DNA from: Paratinospora sagittata
Lineage: Eukaryota; Streptophyta; Magnoliopsida; Ranunculales; Menispermaceae
Assembly: GCA_035771175.1 (NCBI GenBank)
Contig: CM069607.1
Coordinates: 8,358,501 to 8,422,500, forward strand
DNA: 64,000 bases
Direction: 5' to 3'
Below, in pieces: positions 23,154 through 36,861 of this stretch. A model generated the notes under the pieces. That model did not search any database and had not been told where the DNA came from. It worked only from the letters and a program-made list of their open reading frames with translations. A program made the position numbers and the translations under genes. Position 1 is the first letter of the stretch. Each line of letters starts with the position of its first letter.

Positions 23154-26100
23154 GTGATCAAATGAGCATTCACATGTATCCATCTTTGGCATTATCCATA
23201 TCCAACTATTGTTGGCACTATCATCCCCGACCAAATAAGCACTTACCCATTTGTGTTCTATCTTGACATTATCCATGTCCATCCTACTGCGACCAACTAA
23301 GCACCTATTTGTTGGCACTCATTTGCATTACACCTTGACATAATTAATGTCTAACTGTTGCTACCATCTCAAGGAACCAATTGTAATCCATGAGCACCCA
23401 CACGGGTCATCTTAGTCGAATCATCAATTCTGATACCACTTGTTGTGCAGGCTTAGATCTTAATTAGTATCAATTTTGTCTCCAACTTAACCATCTCTAG
23501 GCTCAAGTTTTCGGGTTTTATTCGAAAATATCTCGATCCTAACGAGGGTAAGATTGCATGTAATGAATATGTCATTTCTAATGTAGGATTATTATTCTTG
23601 TCAATACAATCCCAACATACTAGTTGTTAATAATTAAAGTCGAGATATTTAAAATAATTTTATGTTTTCTGGTTTTGGTTTGCACTATTTCATGGAAGAC
23701 TTGAAGTTGGTAAAAGTTGACAACATGAGAGAGGGTCATGTAGGCTAGCAAGCTTTCACATGGAAGCTTTGAGTCATTTTTTTCGATAGTTATTTTCTCA
23801 ATAAATTAGCCAATTAATTTTCTTTAGAAAATAGGGAAGTTGTGCGCTCGATTACCAAAATTTCTCAAGGTCATTTATTTTTCACCCAAGTTTTTCATTG
23901 GTAGAGGTGAAAAAATTAAATTCTCGAATAAAGTTTTAAGTATTATTGATTGTGTTTCAGGTTATATTCATTGAAGCTTATTTTCTAATTCATATAAGTG
24001 TGAAGAAATATTTTTTATATATATTCAAACAACCATAAAAAAAAGTTCTCTAAAAAAATTTAGTTTAAAATTTTTTTCTTAACAAAATTATATCTTGACT
24101 ATCATGTAGGCTAGCCCCCATAAAATGGTAGGGCCGGAGCATCCACACAATATTGTAAATTTTCAAATTTTAAGTAACAACAATTTAGTGAGTGAAATAA
24201 TATTCTTTGAAGGAATGCTAAAACAATTCAAAAACATATTCAAAATGATTCTTAATGCTCATGTGGTCTAAGTACGTTTGACCCTTTTGAATATAATTTT
24301 TTAGTCGTTTTAGTGTATGTGTATTCTTAATACTAATTGGCCCATCCCTAACAGGTCAATTTATTGAGACAAAAAAAGTTGATCGAGATGGCTTATAATA
24401 GGACACAGTACAACTAATAAAGAAGAAGAATAAGAGACTATGAGAGAGTACGAAAAGAAAAGTGGTCTGTGTGCTTTGGAATTTTTTCAAAAAAAAACGT
24501 GGGGAGGGAGAAATTAATTGAAAGGAAGGTGATAGATAGGTGTGGCTCAGCAATTCCAGCATGCATGAATCCGTGCATTGCCTTTGCACTGCTCCATCCA
24601 TCGAGTTTGGGTTTCGTTTCTATCTCTGAAAATGATATTAAAGAAGAAAAGAGAAGATTCTCTGCAGGATGGATGGATGGGCTCTCTGACAAAGCCAGGT
24701 GCGGCCTTGTTCTTATATGTCTACGTTCACATGATCAGGACCACCTTAGTGTTTCTTATGATTTCACGTGTTGCCATTCTATGCTTTCGAATCTTATTTG
24801 ATTTATGATGATTAATCACCTACATCTAGAAAAATCTCTCCCGGCCCCCTTATATCACTCTCAAGTTTCTGGCTATTGAAATTGTCAAAGTGGCCGGTGG
24901 GAGCCCCTCTGCTCTTTCTCCATTCATAATTCATTTGATAATATATATTGAAACCAAACCAATACGTGTGTGTTGTGTGGTGGGTACTTGTAGACTGAGA
25001 CAGTAGTCCTACATGAGATGAGGAATCCTATTCATTGACATTTTCAGCATAGAGTCCGATTAAGAATATTGCATGTCATTAAATCACGCATTAATATACA
25101 TGATTTAAAGGCATTCAACACACGGAGTGCGTGTGTTTAAATCATGGATACTTAATATTATGTCGTATAAAAAAATAATTAAATAAGATGTGACCTATTG
25201 GTGCTGAAAAAAACCCACCCTTAGATCTAAACATAGTTAAGAGATCTTTCCACCAACAAATATTTGTATTGCATATATATCTATGTGAAGACCAAGTTAG
25301 AACATTCTAATTAATTGCAAATATTATAAAATCTCTTTATCCTTTATAGGAAAAAATTGCCTGGTAAATTCTAATAATTGCATGTGTTTACTTTGTAAAG
25401 ATTTTATCTATAATGCCGGTGTCTAATTATTTTTAAAACATGTATAGTTTTTTACACATTTTTGGTTAAATTATCGATGTCATGCAGTGGATCCTGATGG
25501 GCTAGACCAAACCTAAGACAACTGGGCTTCGGTTGGCTCACTTTTGTAAATTCAAACAAAGTGAGCCCAATTAGAGTAATTCAAATTCAACATTCTAAAT
25601 TAACTTTAGTTCAAATCAATTAGGCCCAATCATCACACGTAAGCTCTTTTTTTTTTTCTTTTTTGACAAAGACATAAGCTATTTCAAAGCTTCATTTTCC
25701 TTCTTTTTTTTATTCTAAGATTGAAAATGGTTAGTATGCTTATTTAATTTATGATTTAATGTGATTTTCTAAAATCATAATATCACAAAATAAAAATATA
25801 TGGTTGGCTTTTGTATAGCTCTAAATTTAATTTATTACAATATATGTGTGTGTTGGCTATTATTTGGTTGTCGCGACCCACTCCATACTAATGACGTCAC
25901 GATCGATACATAATATTATATATGTCACACTGACGTATACAATATTATATCTGTCTTCTTTCTACATCAAATTTCATAAAAAAAAAAAAAAAAAAATTGA
26001 CATAACATTTCTAGTAAAATATAGACTAGCACAAGTCCACGCTATGGATCGAATCAAATTCCAAATCCATAAAACTATAATTCACATTCACTCACATAAA

Positions 26101-27784
26101 TCCTAGATTCATTTCTCACATCATATACATCATCTCTCTGCTGGTCAACTAGTGATAATATATATATATGTTTTCCATATAGATAAACTAAAATAACATG
26201 TTTTCAAATCCTCAAACCATATATACATAAAAAAAGAAAAGAAATAAAAAAGCATGCTACTATTATCTTGCCTTTCCTTTCTTTTTGTTTCTACCTGAAA
26301 TATTTGAGGAAAATCTCAAGTAATATAGTGAGTCTAACATTTCATTTGGCCACAACAAAAGTAGTCAAAGTTTTCTCATTATTCATTTTCATATAATCAT
26401 CAATTCTGAATTTTTATTCCAACTTGGACAATCTTCTAGTACGTGAGTACAAATTCAGTTACTTGGGATTAGTTCCCGAGGCTTACCCAAGAATTGACCT
26501 CATGCAATTAGTCTGCTCTTGCAAATCTCACGCATGTTTCATTTTAAAATCATTTCATGAATTTAATTCATGCACAATATTCATAACATGCTTATCAAAT
26601 CAAAAACATTTTACATCTATAATGTCATATATAGAATAACCAAAGCAAAAAAATACTCAAAGTGGTATGGCGAAGACCTACTCTCTACGACTAATCTAAT
26701 ATCCGGATCAACAATATAATTTTATCATATATTCATTCCTAGATAATCCATAATCAATTATCAAATTATTTTATTTTTATTTTTATCAATTAATCATTTA
26801 ATTCTTAAATATTTTACACAGCTCTCATGATTATTTTTAAGGCAATGGATAATAGAAACGAGTCTTTCAACCATATTTTCACTAATATCTAAGTTTTTCG
26901 TATTTACTAAATTTAGTCAGACATATATTAAAAATATTAATCGATACCAAAAAATCATAATTTCGGTATCAAAATGTCTAGAATTCAGTTTTATATAATT
27001 CTATGGTTTTAAACCAGAATTTCACCGGAGTTTGACATGGTTCTAAAATCCTCTAGTGTCAGATTTGGCTTCTGATAGCTGTATCGGTGTCAATAACACT
27101 TATGGACACACACAAATCACATATCTAATATCTACACATCTATAAGATTCATAATATATTATTTCTACGTGTTTCTATTTAAAGTCGGTCCAAATCCTAT
27201 TTTTTAAAATACGGTAAAATACCTCCTAGAAAAAAAAATTATACAGGTAGAAAGTCACATATAGCTTAAATTATAATTTTGTAATAAAAAAAAAAAAACA
27301 AGAACAACTTATCAGGTGTCGATTTTGCCATGAAACCGCGTTTCCTCCCTCCGTCAAACGTTCTCCCCCTTTCTTTCTTTGGTTGGTTGGTCTCCGTTTT
27401 TCTTTTATTTTTTTTTATTTTTTTAATTTTTTTATCAAACACGTTAGAAAGTGCGAGAATAAGATGAGCATGATAATAAATTAGTTTTTCTTTTCTTTTT
27501 ATACTTTAATTTATATTATGTCATTTAATCATACTATTCCTTTAATGATACACTTTCATAATTTGCATATTTAACCAATATTCTCCTACACACATTTGAC
27601 TCATAAGTATGGTTTAACTCATAAGTACAGAATACGTATACAATATATCTCGATATATATATAAGTCAATCTAATACAATGACTAAACTATGGGGTGTTA
27701 CATTGGTCCTAAATTTGGGTGATACCATATGATTGAACTGGCAAGCAAAGCTCGAAAACTGTTTCCTTGGATTTGTACTATTAG
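23154..27784. other. AT-rich intergenic DNA, no supported gene
   Basis: 23154-23450 holds degenerate repeats of a GACATTATCCATGTCCAACT-type phrase with CCAACTAAGCAC, continuing from 22540-22660. 24440-24800 is less AT-rich and has open frames on both strands (for example 24469-24801), but no recognisable product. Poly-A occurs near 25978. I see no RNA gene. Confidence 0.45.
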
Positions 27785-28375
27785 GGGTGGTCATTGACTT
27801 TCAGACCCATTTATTCGATATTGTCTGACTTATTTATAAGTGGGTACGAAAATTAGAATCTGCAAACTGGGTCAAGTATGAAAAAATTTTGTATTTGTTT
27901 CTAAAAGTGGGCCGGGTCCAGACGGAAAGGAAAAAACGGGTACCCAATTACCGAGGGTAAAAATGTAATTTTTTTGTTACCTTGTTCCTTTTCAATTATA
28001 TATATGTAACTCTTCGGTTATTATAAAATCTATAATAATATATTATACAGTATTTTATATATATGATTAGATATGTATAGATTTTTTGGCTTATATATAT
28101 AATGTAAGAGAGCATAAATTGCTTAGATAATTAGATATGTTATCTGAATTGTATTTCATATTTAAAAATAATATGAAAATATATGTATAATATGGAAAAA
28201 TAAAATGGACAAAAGCGGGCAATCTATCTTTTTTTTTTTTTAATTATACAGGTATGGACAAAAAACTTAATGTCCTTTTAAAATCAGGCCGAGTACGGAT
28301 ACATTAAGTATTCTTAAGTATAAAGAGTTGTTCCTACCCATTTTTATCCGTGTCCGTATTTTTGCCACCTCTATG
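27785..28375 (+). repeat. Dispersed repeat, copy 1 (pairs with 51232-51835)
   Basis: It shares with 51232-51835, in the same order and orientation, GGGTAC-C, GGTAAAAAT-TAA-TTTTT, GGACAAAAGCGGG, the 20-base block GGTATGGACAAAAAACTTAA, and CGTATTTTTGCCA. Both copies are about 600 bases and non-coding. A shorter relative lies near 29800-29960. This is probably a non-autonomous element family. Confidence 0.6.
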
Positions 28376-28496
28376 CCCAATATAATTAAAAGGAATAGGG
28401 CAACTTTGTTTAATATTAGGGCGGGTTTGGACATTATAATGGGCCTAAATTAAAAATTGGGCCAAGTATGCCTAGTAGTTAAAAAAATTGAAAGGT

Positions 28497-29515
28497 CCGA
28501 CTATTTTTACCCACATTTTTCTATCTCTTCACCTACCTCATCTAAAAATTAAAAAGATAAAAAAAAGTCTTATGTGAAGTTACAAAAAAAGACAAGTATA
28601 TATTAAACCCCTTAAACCTTCTCACCTCTCTCTTCACCCGCCCATTCTCTATCTTAAGCTCTTTAACCCTTCAACTTTTCAACTCATCTCAATTTCTAAT
28701 CTTGCCATTTTCTTGTATTTTTTTAATTAAAAGCATACATTTTCACCTTTTTGAAATATTCTTTTTTACAAAAACATAAACAAAATCGAAGAAAAAAGGA
28801 GGAGAAAATGGGTTTTGAAACCCAGAAAAAATGGCCCCCAAATTGGATGTATCCGACCCTGCGTAGACGGACAAAATGAAATTTGCCCGACCTTAACAGG
28901 CCAAACAAAAAAGAAAAATAAAAAAAACTAAAAAATACATTGTCTGACTTCATTAGGTCGGACACAACTCTTTATGTCCAACCTATCGTGGTCGGACATA
29001 AAGAGAAATGTCCGACCCTGGTAGGTCGGACGTTTGTGATTTTGGCACGCAAAATGAGTTTCTAGAACCTATTTCCGCCGCCTCATTTAACCATTTTTGC
29101 CCTTTTTTTTGCAAAAAAAACATTCAAATCCAACAATGTAACATTGAAATCAACTTAAAACATGTAAAAATCATGATTTACTTATCAATTTGTATTCAAG
29201 ATTGCACTTGAATCACTTTGAGTTTGAGGCCTCCAAAACCCAAAATAACTCGATTTTTTTACAAGATTTTGCGACGTTGTTGCTCACAAATCTTTTTAAC
29301 GATGTTCTAACCCTTTGAAGGATTGAAAAACTTGAAGAAATGGTGAAGAGAAGAGAAGAAACGAGAGAGAAGGAAAGGATTTAGGGCGTTGGGGTGAGAA
29401 GGATAGAATGAAAATTTAGGTGGGTGAAGAGAGAGAAAATAATTGATTTAAAATTTTTATGTTGGTAAAAAGAGTAAGTGGGTGAAAAAATAAGAAAGGG
29501 TGGATAAAATGAAGA
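28497..29515. repeat. Inverted-repeat segment with a central GTCGGAC hairpin cluster
   Basis: Flanks 28618-28655 and 29400-29440 are imperfect inverted repeats (CTCTCTCTTCACCC-CC with CTATCTT). Weaker inverted similarity extends outward (TTTTACCCAC, CTTCACCTAC). The centre holds stems around TCCGACC/GGTCGGA at 28941-28964, 28968-29005 (16-bp arms, one mismatch, 6-base loop) and 29010-29031 (8-bp perfect arms). Short open frames here (28723-28965 minus, 29008-29211 plus) look non-genic. It may be a foldback transposon. Confidence 0.5.
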
Positions 29516-32500
29516 TAATTCTATTGAATTGTTTATATCTTTTTTGTTTCATAATTGCTAGGTATATCCAATTGGTGAAAGAATCACTTGGTAATAAATG
29601 AAGATAAATATGAAAGTTTAGTCATATATGAATTATGAATACCAATTGAAGAGATAAATTATAGAATTATATATTTTGTTACAATTTTTTTTTTATTCAA
29701 CTCATTTGAAACTTTAGTGACTTGTGTTAGTGTGATATTTTTCTTTTTTTGCATATTAGTAATTTTCATTAATAATTATTGTAGACTTATATTATAAAAT
29801 TTAAAATCCAGGTAAAAACAGGCAACCAGATTGTAAATAGGGCCAAATTTGGGCAAAGACAATGGACCCGAATGTAAAACCGAGACAAGTTCGAGTCCTA
29901 CAAGTATGTGTTAATATAAGGTATTGCCCCGAACCCCAATTTTTGCCATCTCTAGATGAACCTGAACCTCTTGGGCTACTTTCCCTAAGATATATATATA
30001 TATATATATGATTCTCCTCCATAGTCTAGCTATGTGTTTCTCTTTGCTTCTTTTTCTTTTCATATATATATATATATTGGGAGAGGGTATAGATCAACTT
30101 TATGTATTTATTTGAAATGAGAGATTTATGGATGAACTATTATAAATAACGTCATATGCAATGAAATTATTACAAAGAAAAATGCAACAACAACTGAACA
30201 AATGAAATTCTTGACTATTGGAATCTCATCTTATTGATTGTTGAAACTATAGGTATCCTATATATGTATAATCAATGTGATCTTTATACTATATTGACTT
30301 TGATTTTATTTTTCATATAAAAATGGGGTTTTAGTCTTTAAAATTGAGAGTTAAATGCCGTTAAAAAAAAATTAATCTGCCAAAGATTATAATTTATCTT
30401 AGCGGCCTGTTTTGACTTTTGTTGTATTTTCTTTCTAGAATGGGAAAATATAAAAAAAAAAAAAAATTATTGTCATAATATCAAGTTAAGATTATATACA
30501 ATCTCTACTAAAAGTTTTTTTGTTAAATATTATTTAAGTGCAAGTAGTCGTCCACCTTTGGACAATGTCTCAACTTAACTAGGTGAACATGTTTGACGTC
30601 AGTGGATATGAATTCCAAAAACCTTACTATAGTCTATACAAATGACCTCTAAATTAAACAAGGTGATATGATTGACATTATCTTCAAATATATTCTAATG
30701 TTTAATTAAATCAATAATCCTAGACTTAGTGAGACTTAACGAATGATTTTCCAAGTTGTAGATGATAATTATGTAGACATGCCATATATATATATATATA
30801 TACAGCTGTGTTAATTAAAATTAATACGATATTTCACCAAATCCATGAATATCACATCAACGCGCTATACATACACAAGGTGTAGCAGTACTGGATGATA
30901 GTTGTCAAAGCACACTAACGGTGAGAATTCTATTATTGTAGGAAATAGAAGAGAGAGAAAATAAAGAGAGAATCAAGATTGATAACATAGATATGCTGTT
31001 TATTTGAAAAATGGATACAAGACAAAACTCTGAGAATAAACACACCTAAATGAGAACGAAAGAAAAGAAATGTGGGCCATACCTTAGATAATTACGGTCA
31101 TGATCTCCAAACAAAGGCCATTTAGATATATGTATTTCTCAAAATATGTACATTGTGATCATTAATCTATATACATAACAATATGTCTAAGACGTCATTT
31201 TCATGAGTATAACTAGAGGCTTATTTATAATGTAAACAATTAAACAACATAAACAGAAAATTAACAGTAATGGTTTGATTTTATATATGCACACCTAATA
31301 GTTGACTATAAATACATTTTGAACGACAAATCTTTTACTTCAATTTTTTTTTAAGAGTAACCCAAATGCGCTCGCACATACTCAGGGAAACCAAAGATCA
31401 CGCCCACGGAGATTTTATTTATTTATTTAAAGGAGCGTATAGTAATTAGCTACTTGATTCATAATTTTGACATTTTGTAAGTTATTTTATCTATCTAACA
31501 AGTAATTTCCTATAATCTCAAAATAATAAAATAAGTATAGAATAAGTTTGCTGCTTTTAGTTGCAACATTTTTTTGACTTAAAAAACCCATAAGTGTAAA
31601 AATGTTGAAGTGAAAAAAACAAATTACAGATTTTATTTGAGTTAAAGTAAGGCTTTTTCAAATCAAACAAAATTATAAAAATGAGGTTAGGCATGTGTAG
31701 TTGACACAAAGGTTGTTGTGACGTTTCCCATCAAAAAAAGAAAAAAAGTTGCTGTGGGGAAATACATTTTTAGACTTTAACAGCAAGAAACTATAAAAAG
31801 AAAGTGTTTATCATCTCCGAAACTCTGATTTTAAGAGATTTAATTTCATATTTTATGCTATTAATTTGCTCAGTTGACTTAATATTTGATTAGGTCACAT
31901 ACCCAAGGGAACTCAAACTCATACACTAAAATTATATATATCAGATCTCCCCCTCTTATGTCTCATTATCACCTAGGCTTTAACTTCAAAAATTATTGAA
32001 TCAATTAGCAAATGCTAAATTAATAGTATCTTATTGTTTGTGGTATTTTATAATACAATTTCCTTATATATTCTTTTGGGGTCATTATATATCTAGTAAT
32101 GGTGTTTCATGATATGTAGTGTCCTTACACCCTATCTAATATTTTTTTTTTTCTTTTTCTTTTTTTGTAAGGCAGGCATTGAAATTAATTAGAAAATGGC
32201 CATAATGAGAAAGAGAGGAAAACCCACTTTATTTCTACATTATGTTACATATTTATTCTTTAATTATGATCATACTTATTAACCTTTTTACATTGATTAT
32301 ATATAAATTTATATAAATTTTAATCTATATGTGTGTGTAGCTAGGAGTTCTCGAGGTCTCGTTAATGTTTGGAAAAAGTAGAAAAATCAGGAGGCAACGA
32401 ATAGATCAGCTAGTTGACATTAATAATTAATCACTATAGTAATGTTACAGTAACACCATATAAACCATCAATCATATTATACTATCGTTATTCTTCAAAT

Positions 32501-33480
32501 CACAAACTAAATGTAAGTTAAGAAAGATCAGCACTGGTGTACAATGATTAATGTCTCACATGATTTATTCACTTTATCATCGTATAATACCCGTTTGTCT
32601 CAAAGCTTATTAGTCTGGCGTGTTATTCTCTCTCAGTTTAAAATATATATGATAAGATGGCTGTATGTACTTGTGTAAAGAGAGTACTCATTGTTTTCAA
32701 GTCCTTGAATATAATTCTTCTACCGCAATTTACAAAACAAAAAAAAAAATGGAGTCAGAAATTAACGCGAGAAAAGACAAATCACAATATACAACACATG
32801 CGTAACGTTTCTTTCTTTATTTTTCATTTTTTTTTGTTAACCCTTATATATCTGTTATATATATATGTAAGATTATTGAAAATTAATAATAATTTAATTA
32901 AAACAATAGAAGCTAGCAACGGTACTGGAAGAAAAATTAATGAATTTTTGAATTCCGATCCATCATTAAAACTATTAAAAAACTTTAAAAGAGTTCAAAC
33001 ATATATATATATATTAGAGAGAAAACGTACATAACAGAAATTTGAAAGATATGGCACATCACCGACTTTAACGTACTGGCTGCATATTATTAATATAATA
33101 TCAAATGTATATATCAAGCTACCTACCTTCTTTCTTTTTTCTTTTTTTTTTTATTAAAATTTTAATATTAATGGTGTCATCTTTTTCTTTAGAACAAAAC
33201 TATTTCACCAGACTTTGAGATTCTACAAAGACGGAACATTCCTCCAAACTATAATTTTGTCAAAGAGGAGCTCAAACTCAAAATCGAACCAATTATCTTT
33301 AACAAAACACACATACACACACTATGTATATATATATATATATAAATAAATATTTATATCTGAAGTTTGAAATCGAAATTAAGTAAACCATCCCAGTTAA
33401 TTTCATTTCAACATACTACTAAATTAAAAGCATAATTAATTAGTTGGATTCGTACATACATAAATCAGTCTCCATTTTAT
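29516..33480. other. AT-rich intergenic DNA with TA microsatellites
   Basis: I see no gene. A decayed copy of the 27785-28375 family is suggested at 29800-29960. (TA)n runs occur near 29992-30009, 30063-30078, 30783-30801, 33000-33014 and 33326-33345. The open frame at 32657-33034 is AT-rich and lacks any recognisable domain. Confidence 0.5.
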
Positions 33481-34107
33481 CCACGTGGGATCGTTAAAGA
33501 CACCATGCTTGCTGTGTCGTAGCTACAGCAAAAATAAATCTAAGAAAACGAGCGTACGTACTCCGGAGGAGTAGAGTTGAAACACCGCTTTCTTCCATGA
33601 ATGGGGGTCCTTGTTGTTACGTCCTTCTGCAACTCGTCGTGCATTGGACTGTTCAAGATCTGACCCGACAGGTTTTCATTAACTTGTATCTTTATCTCTA
33701 AAGACAAATTAAAAAAAAAAAAACAGATAGTTTCTCCATATTTCTCACCTCTATAACGCTTCATCCACATTCATTTTAATTTCATCATACATCTCAATCT
33801 CATTGCAAACCCATCGCAAATTAATTAATACACGTATATATATATATGTATAAATAAGTAAGAGGTCCTCGAGTTATTCCTCATTAATATTTCTTTTTGG
33901 TAGATCAAAAGGGCTGTTTACACGTGGTATTAGTGGGTAGAGTCGGAGGCTTTTGATAAGATCATGACCTATATTTATTTGACGAGTGAGAAAGAATCTG
34001 TCATTTATCATTTTGAAAAAGACTGGACAGAACGGATGGTTGAGATCGTCCAATAGCATTGATTAACATATATTGGTGGGACCAGACCAGTTTCAGGGTC
34101 TCACGTG
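33481..34107 (+). promoter_or_regulatory. Three G-box (CACGTG) motifs upstream of the GTL2-like gene
   Basis: CACGTG cores lie at 33482-33487 (inside palindromic CCACGTGG), 33921-33926 and 34102-34107, all within 1 kb of the start codon. G-boxes bind bZIP and bHLH factors in light, ABA and stress responses. Their clustering is suggestive only; no experimental link can be read from sequence. Confidence 0.4.
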
Positions 34108-34248
34108 TGCTGATATTGCTTATTGCTCCTATTACATCAGCTGGCTCAGCATAGGATTCTAATTGAAAAAAAGAAATTTCTGAAAGGAGCCAGGGAATGA
34201 ATCAAATGAATTATTATAATTTCCCAAGACACAAGACAAAACTCTTTG

Positions 34249-34320
34249 ATGTGGCTCTACCTCTCTATAGGTAGCTGTTGCTGCTTTCTTTGTTTACAAA
34301 ACTACTTCTACTACTACTAG
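34249..34320 (+). promoter_or_regulatory. Possible upstream ORF of the GTL2-like gene (23 aa)
   Basis: An ATG at 34249 opens 23 codons (MWLYLSIGSCC...) ending with TAG at 34318-34320, 106 bases before the main ATG. It matters only if transcription starts upstream of 34249. A CTCTATAG sequence at 34262-34269 could instead be a weak TATA-like element, which would leave this ORF outside the mRNA. Confidence 0.25.
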
Positions 34321-34426
34321 AGCTTACCAAGTTCTTCAATTTCAGTACTATTAGTAACAGATCATCATCATCAGGGACAAAAGTAAAATTAGAAGAAGAA
34401 GAAGGATCTGTTGAGATCTTTTCAAC

Positions 34427-36861
34427 ATGTTTAATGGAGTTCCTGAAGCTCAGTTTCACCAATTTATAGCTTCAAGAAGTGCACTTTCTCTTCCTCTTCC
34501 TGTTACCTTTCCCTTCCATGTCCCTCCAGCTGCTAATTCCAATTTCTCCAATAATATTCATGAACTTCAACCTCCTTATAATCAGCATTTCCAATCTCAT
34601 CATCTTCTTCATCATCAGCCACAGCCAGCTGCCCATGAACCTCCTGATTCCTGCACACATGAAGAGGAAGAGAAAGAAGAAGAAGAAAAAGAGAGAGTGG
34701 GTGGTAGAATGAGCTTGGAGGTAGTAAAAGGAGTTGGATCTGTGGCCCAACAAATGGATCCATGGTCTAAAGAAGAGGTGCTTGCACTATTGACAATCAG
34801 ATCTAGCATGGGGAATAATGAGTTCTCAGACTTCATTTGGGGACATGTATCAAGGTAAATTTTAAGTTGATGAACAAATTAATTACTCTGGCTACTTCAT
34901 TTTAATTTCTTCATTGTTTCTTCTTCTTCAATTGTTTGGTGGTTGTTAAGTTAGGGTTTAATTTGTTCTATCTGGGTACTCTTGGTAAACCAGGATTGTG
35001 GTTCAAATTTCAAATTCTGATGAAGAATTCGATCTTATCATTAACATTATTTAATTGATTTCATAAGTTTGGCTAGATTGAGAGTTTTTGTAAAGTAGGT
35101 GATATGTATGACTTTTAAGATCAATTTCTTGTGCTTGATGCATGATTGCAGCTTTTATCTTTGTTTGCTTCTTGAAGTTAGCGAGCATCATTGTTGGGAG
35201 ATTTTCCTCCTACCTTTTGTGCTTCTTTATGTTGGCACAATCAGTTTGGAACTTAACAATAACAGTAATTAATTAATTAAAATGGAAGAAAAGTAAAGCT
35301 AACTAGCTAGTTGGGGTAAAAATTAAGGAAATAAAAACAGTTCTTGTTACATTTGTTTGGTCCTGCTTTCATGGATTTTTGTTGTGAATTAAACCTTCAC
35401 AGGAAACTAGCTGAGCTTGGGTTTAAAAGGAGTGCTGAGAAATGCAAGGAGAAATTTGAAGAGGTGAACAAATACAGCAACAACAGCAACACTGGTAATT
35501 ACAGTAACTACTGCAGGTCATCATTTAATGAGCTGGATGCGCTATTTGAATATCCTAATCAGAAATCCATGGATGAAGACTCGGTAAGAACTAACGTTAA
35601 TGAAGAAGGGAATAATAAGATGGGTCAGAATTTGGAGGAGAGCTCAGGAAATGAGACCTTAGAAAACCCAGTTGTTGAAGATCATCATCAGCAAGTGGTG
35701 AAAAAGCCTAGAAGAAAGAAGAGGAAGAAGCAGCATAAACTAGAATTGTTGAAGGGTTTTTCTGAATTTGTGAGCAAGGTCATGATCCAACAGGAACAAC
35801 TGCACAAGAGGCTTTTAGAAGACATGCAGAGAAGAGAAGAAGAAAGGGTTGCTAGAGAAGAAGCTTGGAGGAAGAAAGAAAGTAATAGGCTTAACAAGGA
35901 GTTTGAAATTAGGGCAAAAGAACAAGCCATTGCTTGTGATAGAGAGGCTACAATCATTGAATTCTTGAAGAAATTCACAAGAAGTGGTACTTCATCCCAA
36001 TTCCAAAAAGAAGATCTTCTCAAGACACCAGATCGTGAAAATACTGAATATTCTCAAGCAACTTCACCTTCCACAGTGTTAGCACAAAGCTCTTCTAAGG
36101 GTCCTGCTTCTGCCCTAGTCCCAGTACCTGAAACCCCCATTTCTGTTGCTCACAAAAGCAATAACCCTACAAATCCACCCACTTCATCATATACCATGGT
36201 TCAAACCACCAAGAACCCTAATTCTGGATCTAACCAAAACAATCCACCAGTACCATCAAATCCATACACTCCAGTAGAATTACCAGCAGCACCATCCACC
36301 AAAAGCAACAGAAATATCACCACTTCATCAACAGCACAAAACTCTAATTTCATATCAAATGAAATCAGAGATCACGGAAAGAGATGGCCAAGAGATGAAG
36401 TGAACTCATTGATAAACCTAAGGTGCAATCTCTACAATAGTACTTCATCATCGACAGAAGATCAAAAAGGAGGCACAAAGGCTCCTCTATGGGAGAGGAT
36501 TTCACAAGGGATGTTGGAGTTAGGATATAAAAGAAGTGCTAAGAAGTGTAAAGAGAAATGGGAAAACATCAACAAGTACTTCAGAAAAACCAAAGACACA
36601 AACAAGAAGAGATCTGTGGATTCTAAAACGTGTCCTTATTTTCATCAATTAAGCAGTTTGTACAATCAAGGAAAACTCAGCTTGTTGCCGTCGGAATCAG
36701 AAGCACCAGAAAACTTCTTAGAGACACCAGAAAGCCGAGTAGTACGAAATTGCTCAGTCGGTTTTGATGATGATGATCGTGAAGCAGAAACAATGGTGCA
36801 TGTGGATGAAGGTGCTGAGAAGAACATTGCCCAAGTGTCCCCCTTAGAATTCCAATATTAA
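34427..36861 (+). CDS. GTL2: Trihelix transcription factor, GTL2/GT2-like (628 aa, two exons)
   Basis: Exons 34427-34854 and 35403-36861 with a GT-AG intron. The split codon restores Arg in HVSRKLAELGFKRSAEKCKEKFEE, which is the first trihelix domain. Visible features: MFNGVPEAQFHQFIAS N-terminus typical of the GTL2 clade; acidic Glu run (about 79-89); N-terminal trihelix about 111-165; basic KKPRRKKRKK (about 243-252, likely nuclear signal); Glu/Arg-rich coiled coil about 255-325; Ser/Pro/Asn-rich spacer; C-terminal trihelix about 468-568 (GKRWPRDEV, LWERISQGMLELGYKRSAKKCKEKWENINKYF, CPYFHQL). Family members bind GT elements in promoters in the nucleus. The Arabidopsis GT2L/GTL2 protein is reported to bind calmodulin and act in stress responses; applying that here is inference. 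Both DNA-binding domains look complete. Confidence 0.93.
34855..35402 (+). other. Intron of the GTL2-like gene
   Basis: A 548-base intron begins GTAAAT and ends TTCACAG. It splits the first trihelix domain in the Arg codon, a position consistent with an intact trihelix reading on both sides. I see no embedded repeat. Confidence 0.9.

Noticed and set aside
24469..24801. 110-codon open frame
   Set aside because: A minus-strand frame overlaps it, no recognisable motif exists, and no splice structure supports a gene. I also looked for a microRNA hairpin here and saw none matching a family I know.
32657..33034. 125-codon open frame upstream of the GTL2-like gene
   Set aside because: It is built from AT-rich repeats including TA microsatellites and has no protein-like conservation.
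34278..34469. Frame overlapping the GTL2-like start
   Set aside because: It has no ATG at its beginning (starts TTG), so it is not a credible upstream ORF.
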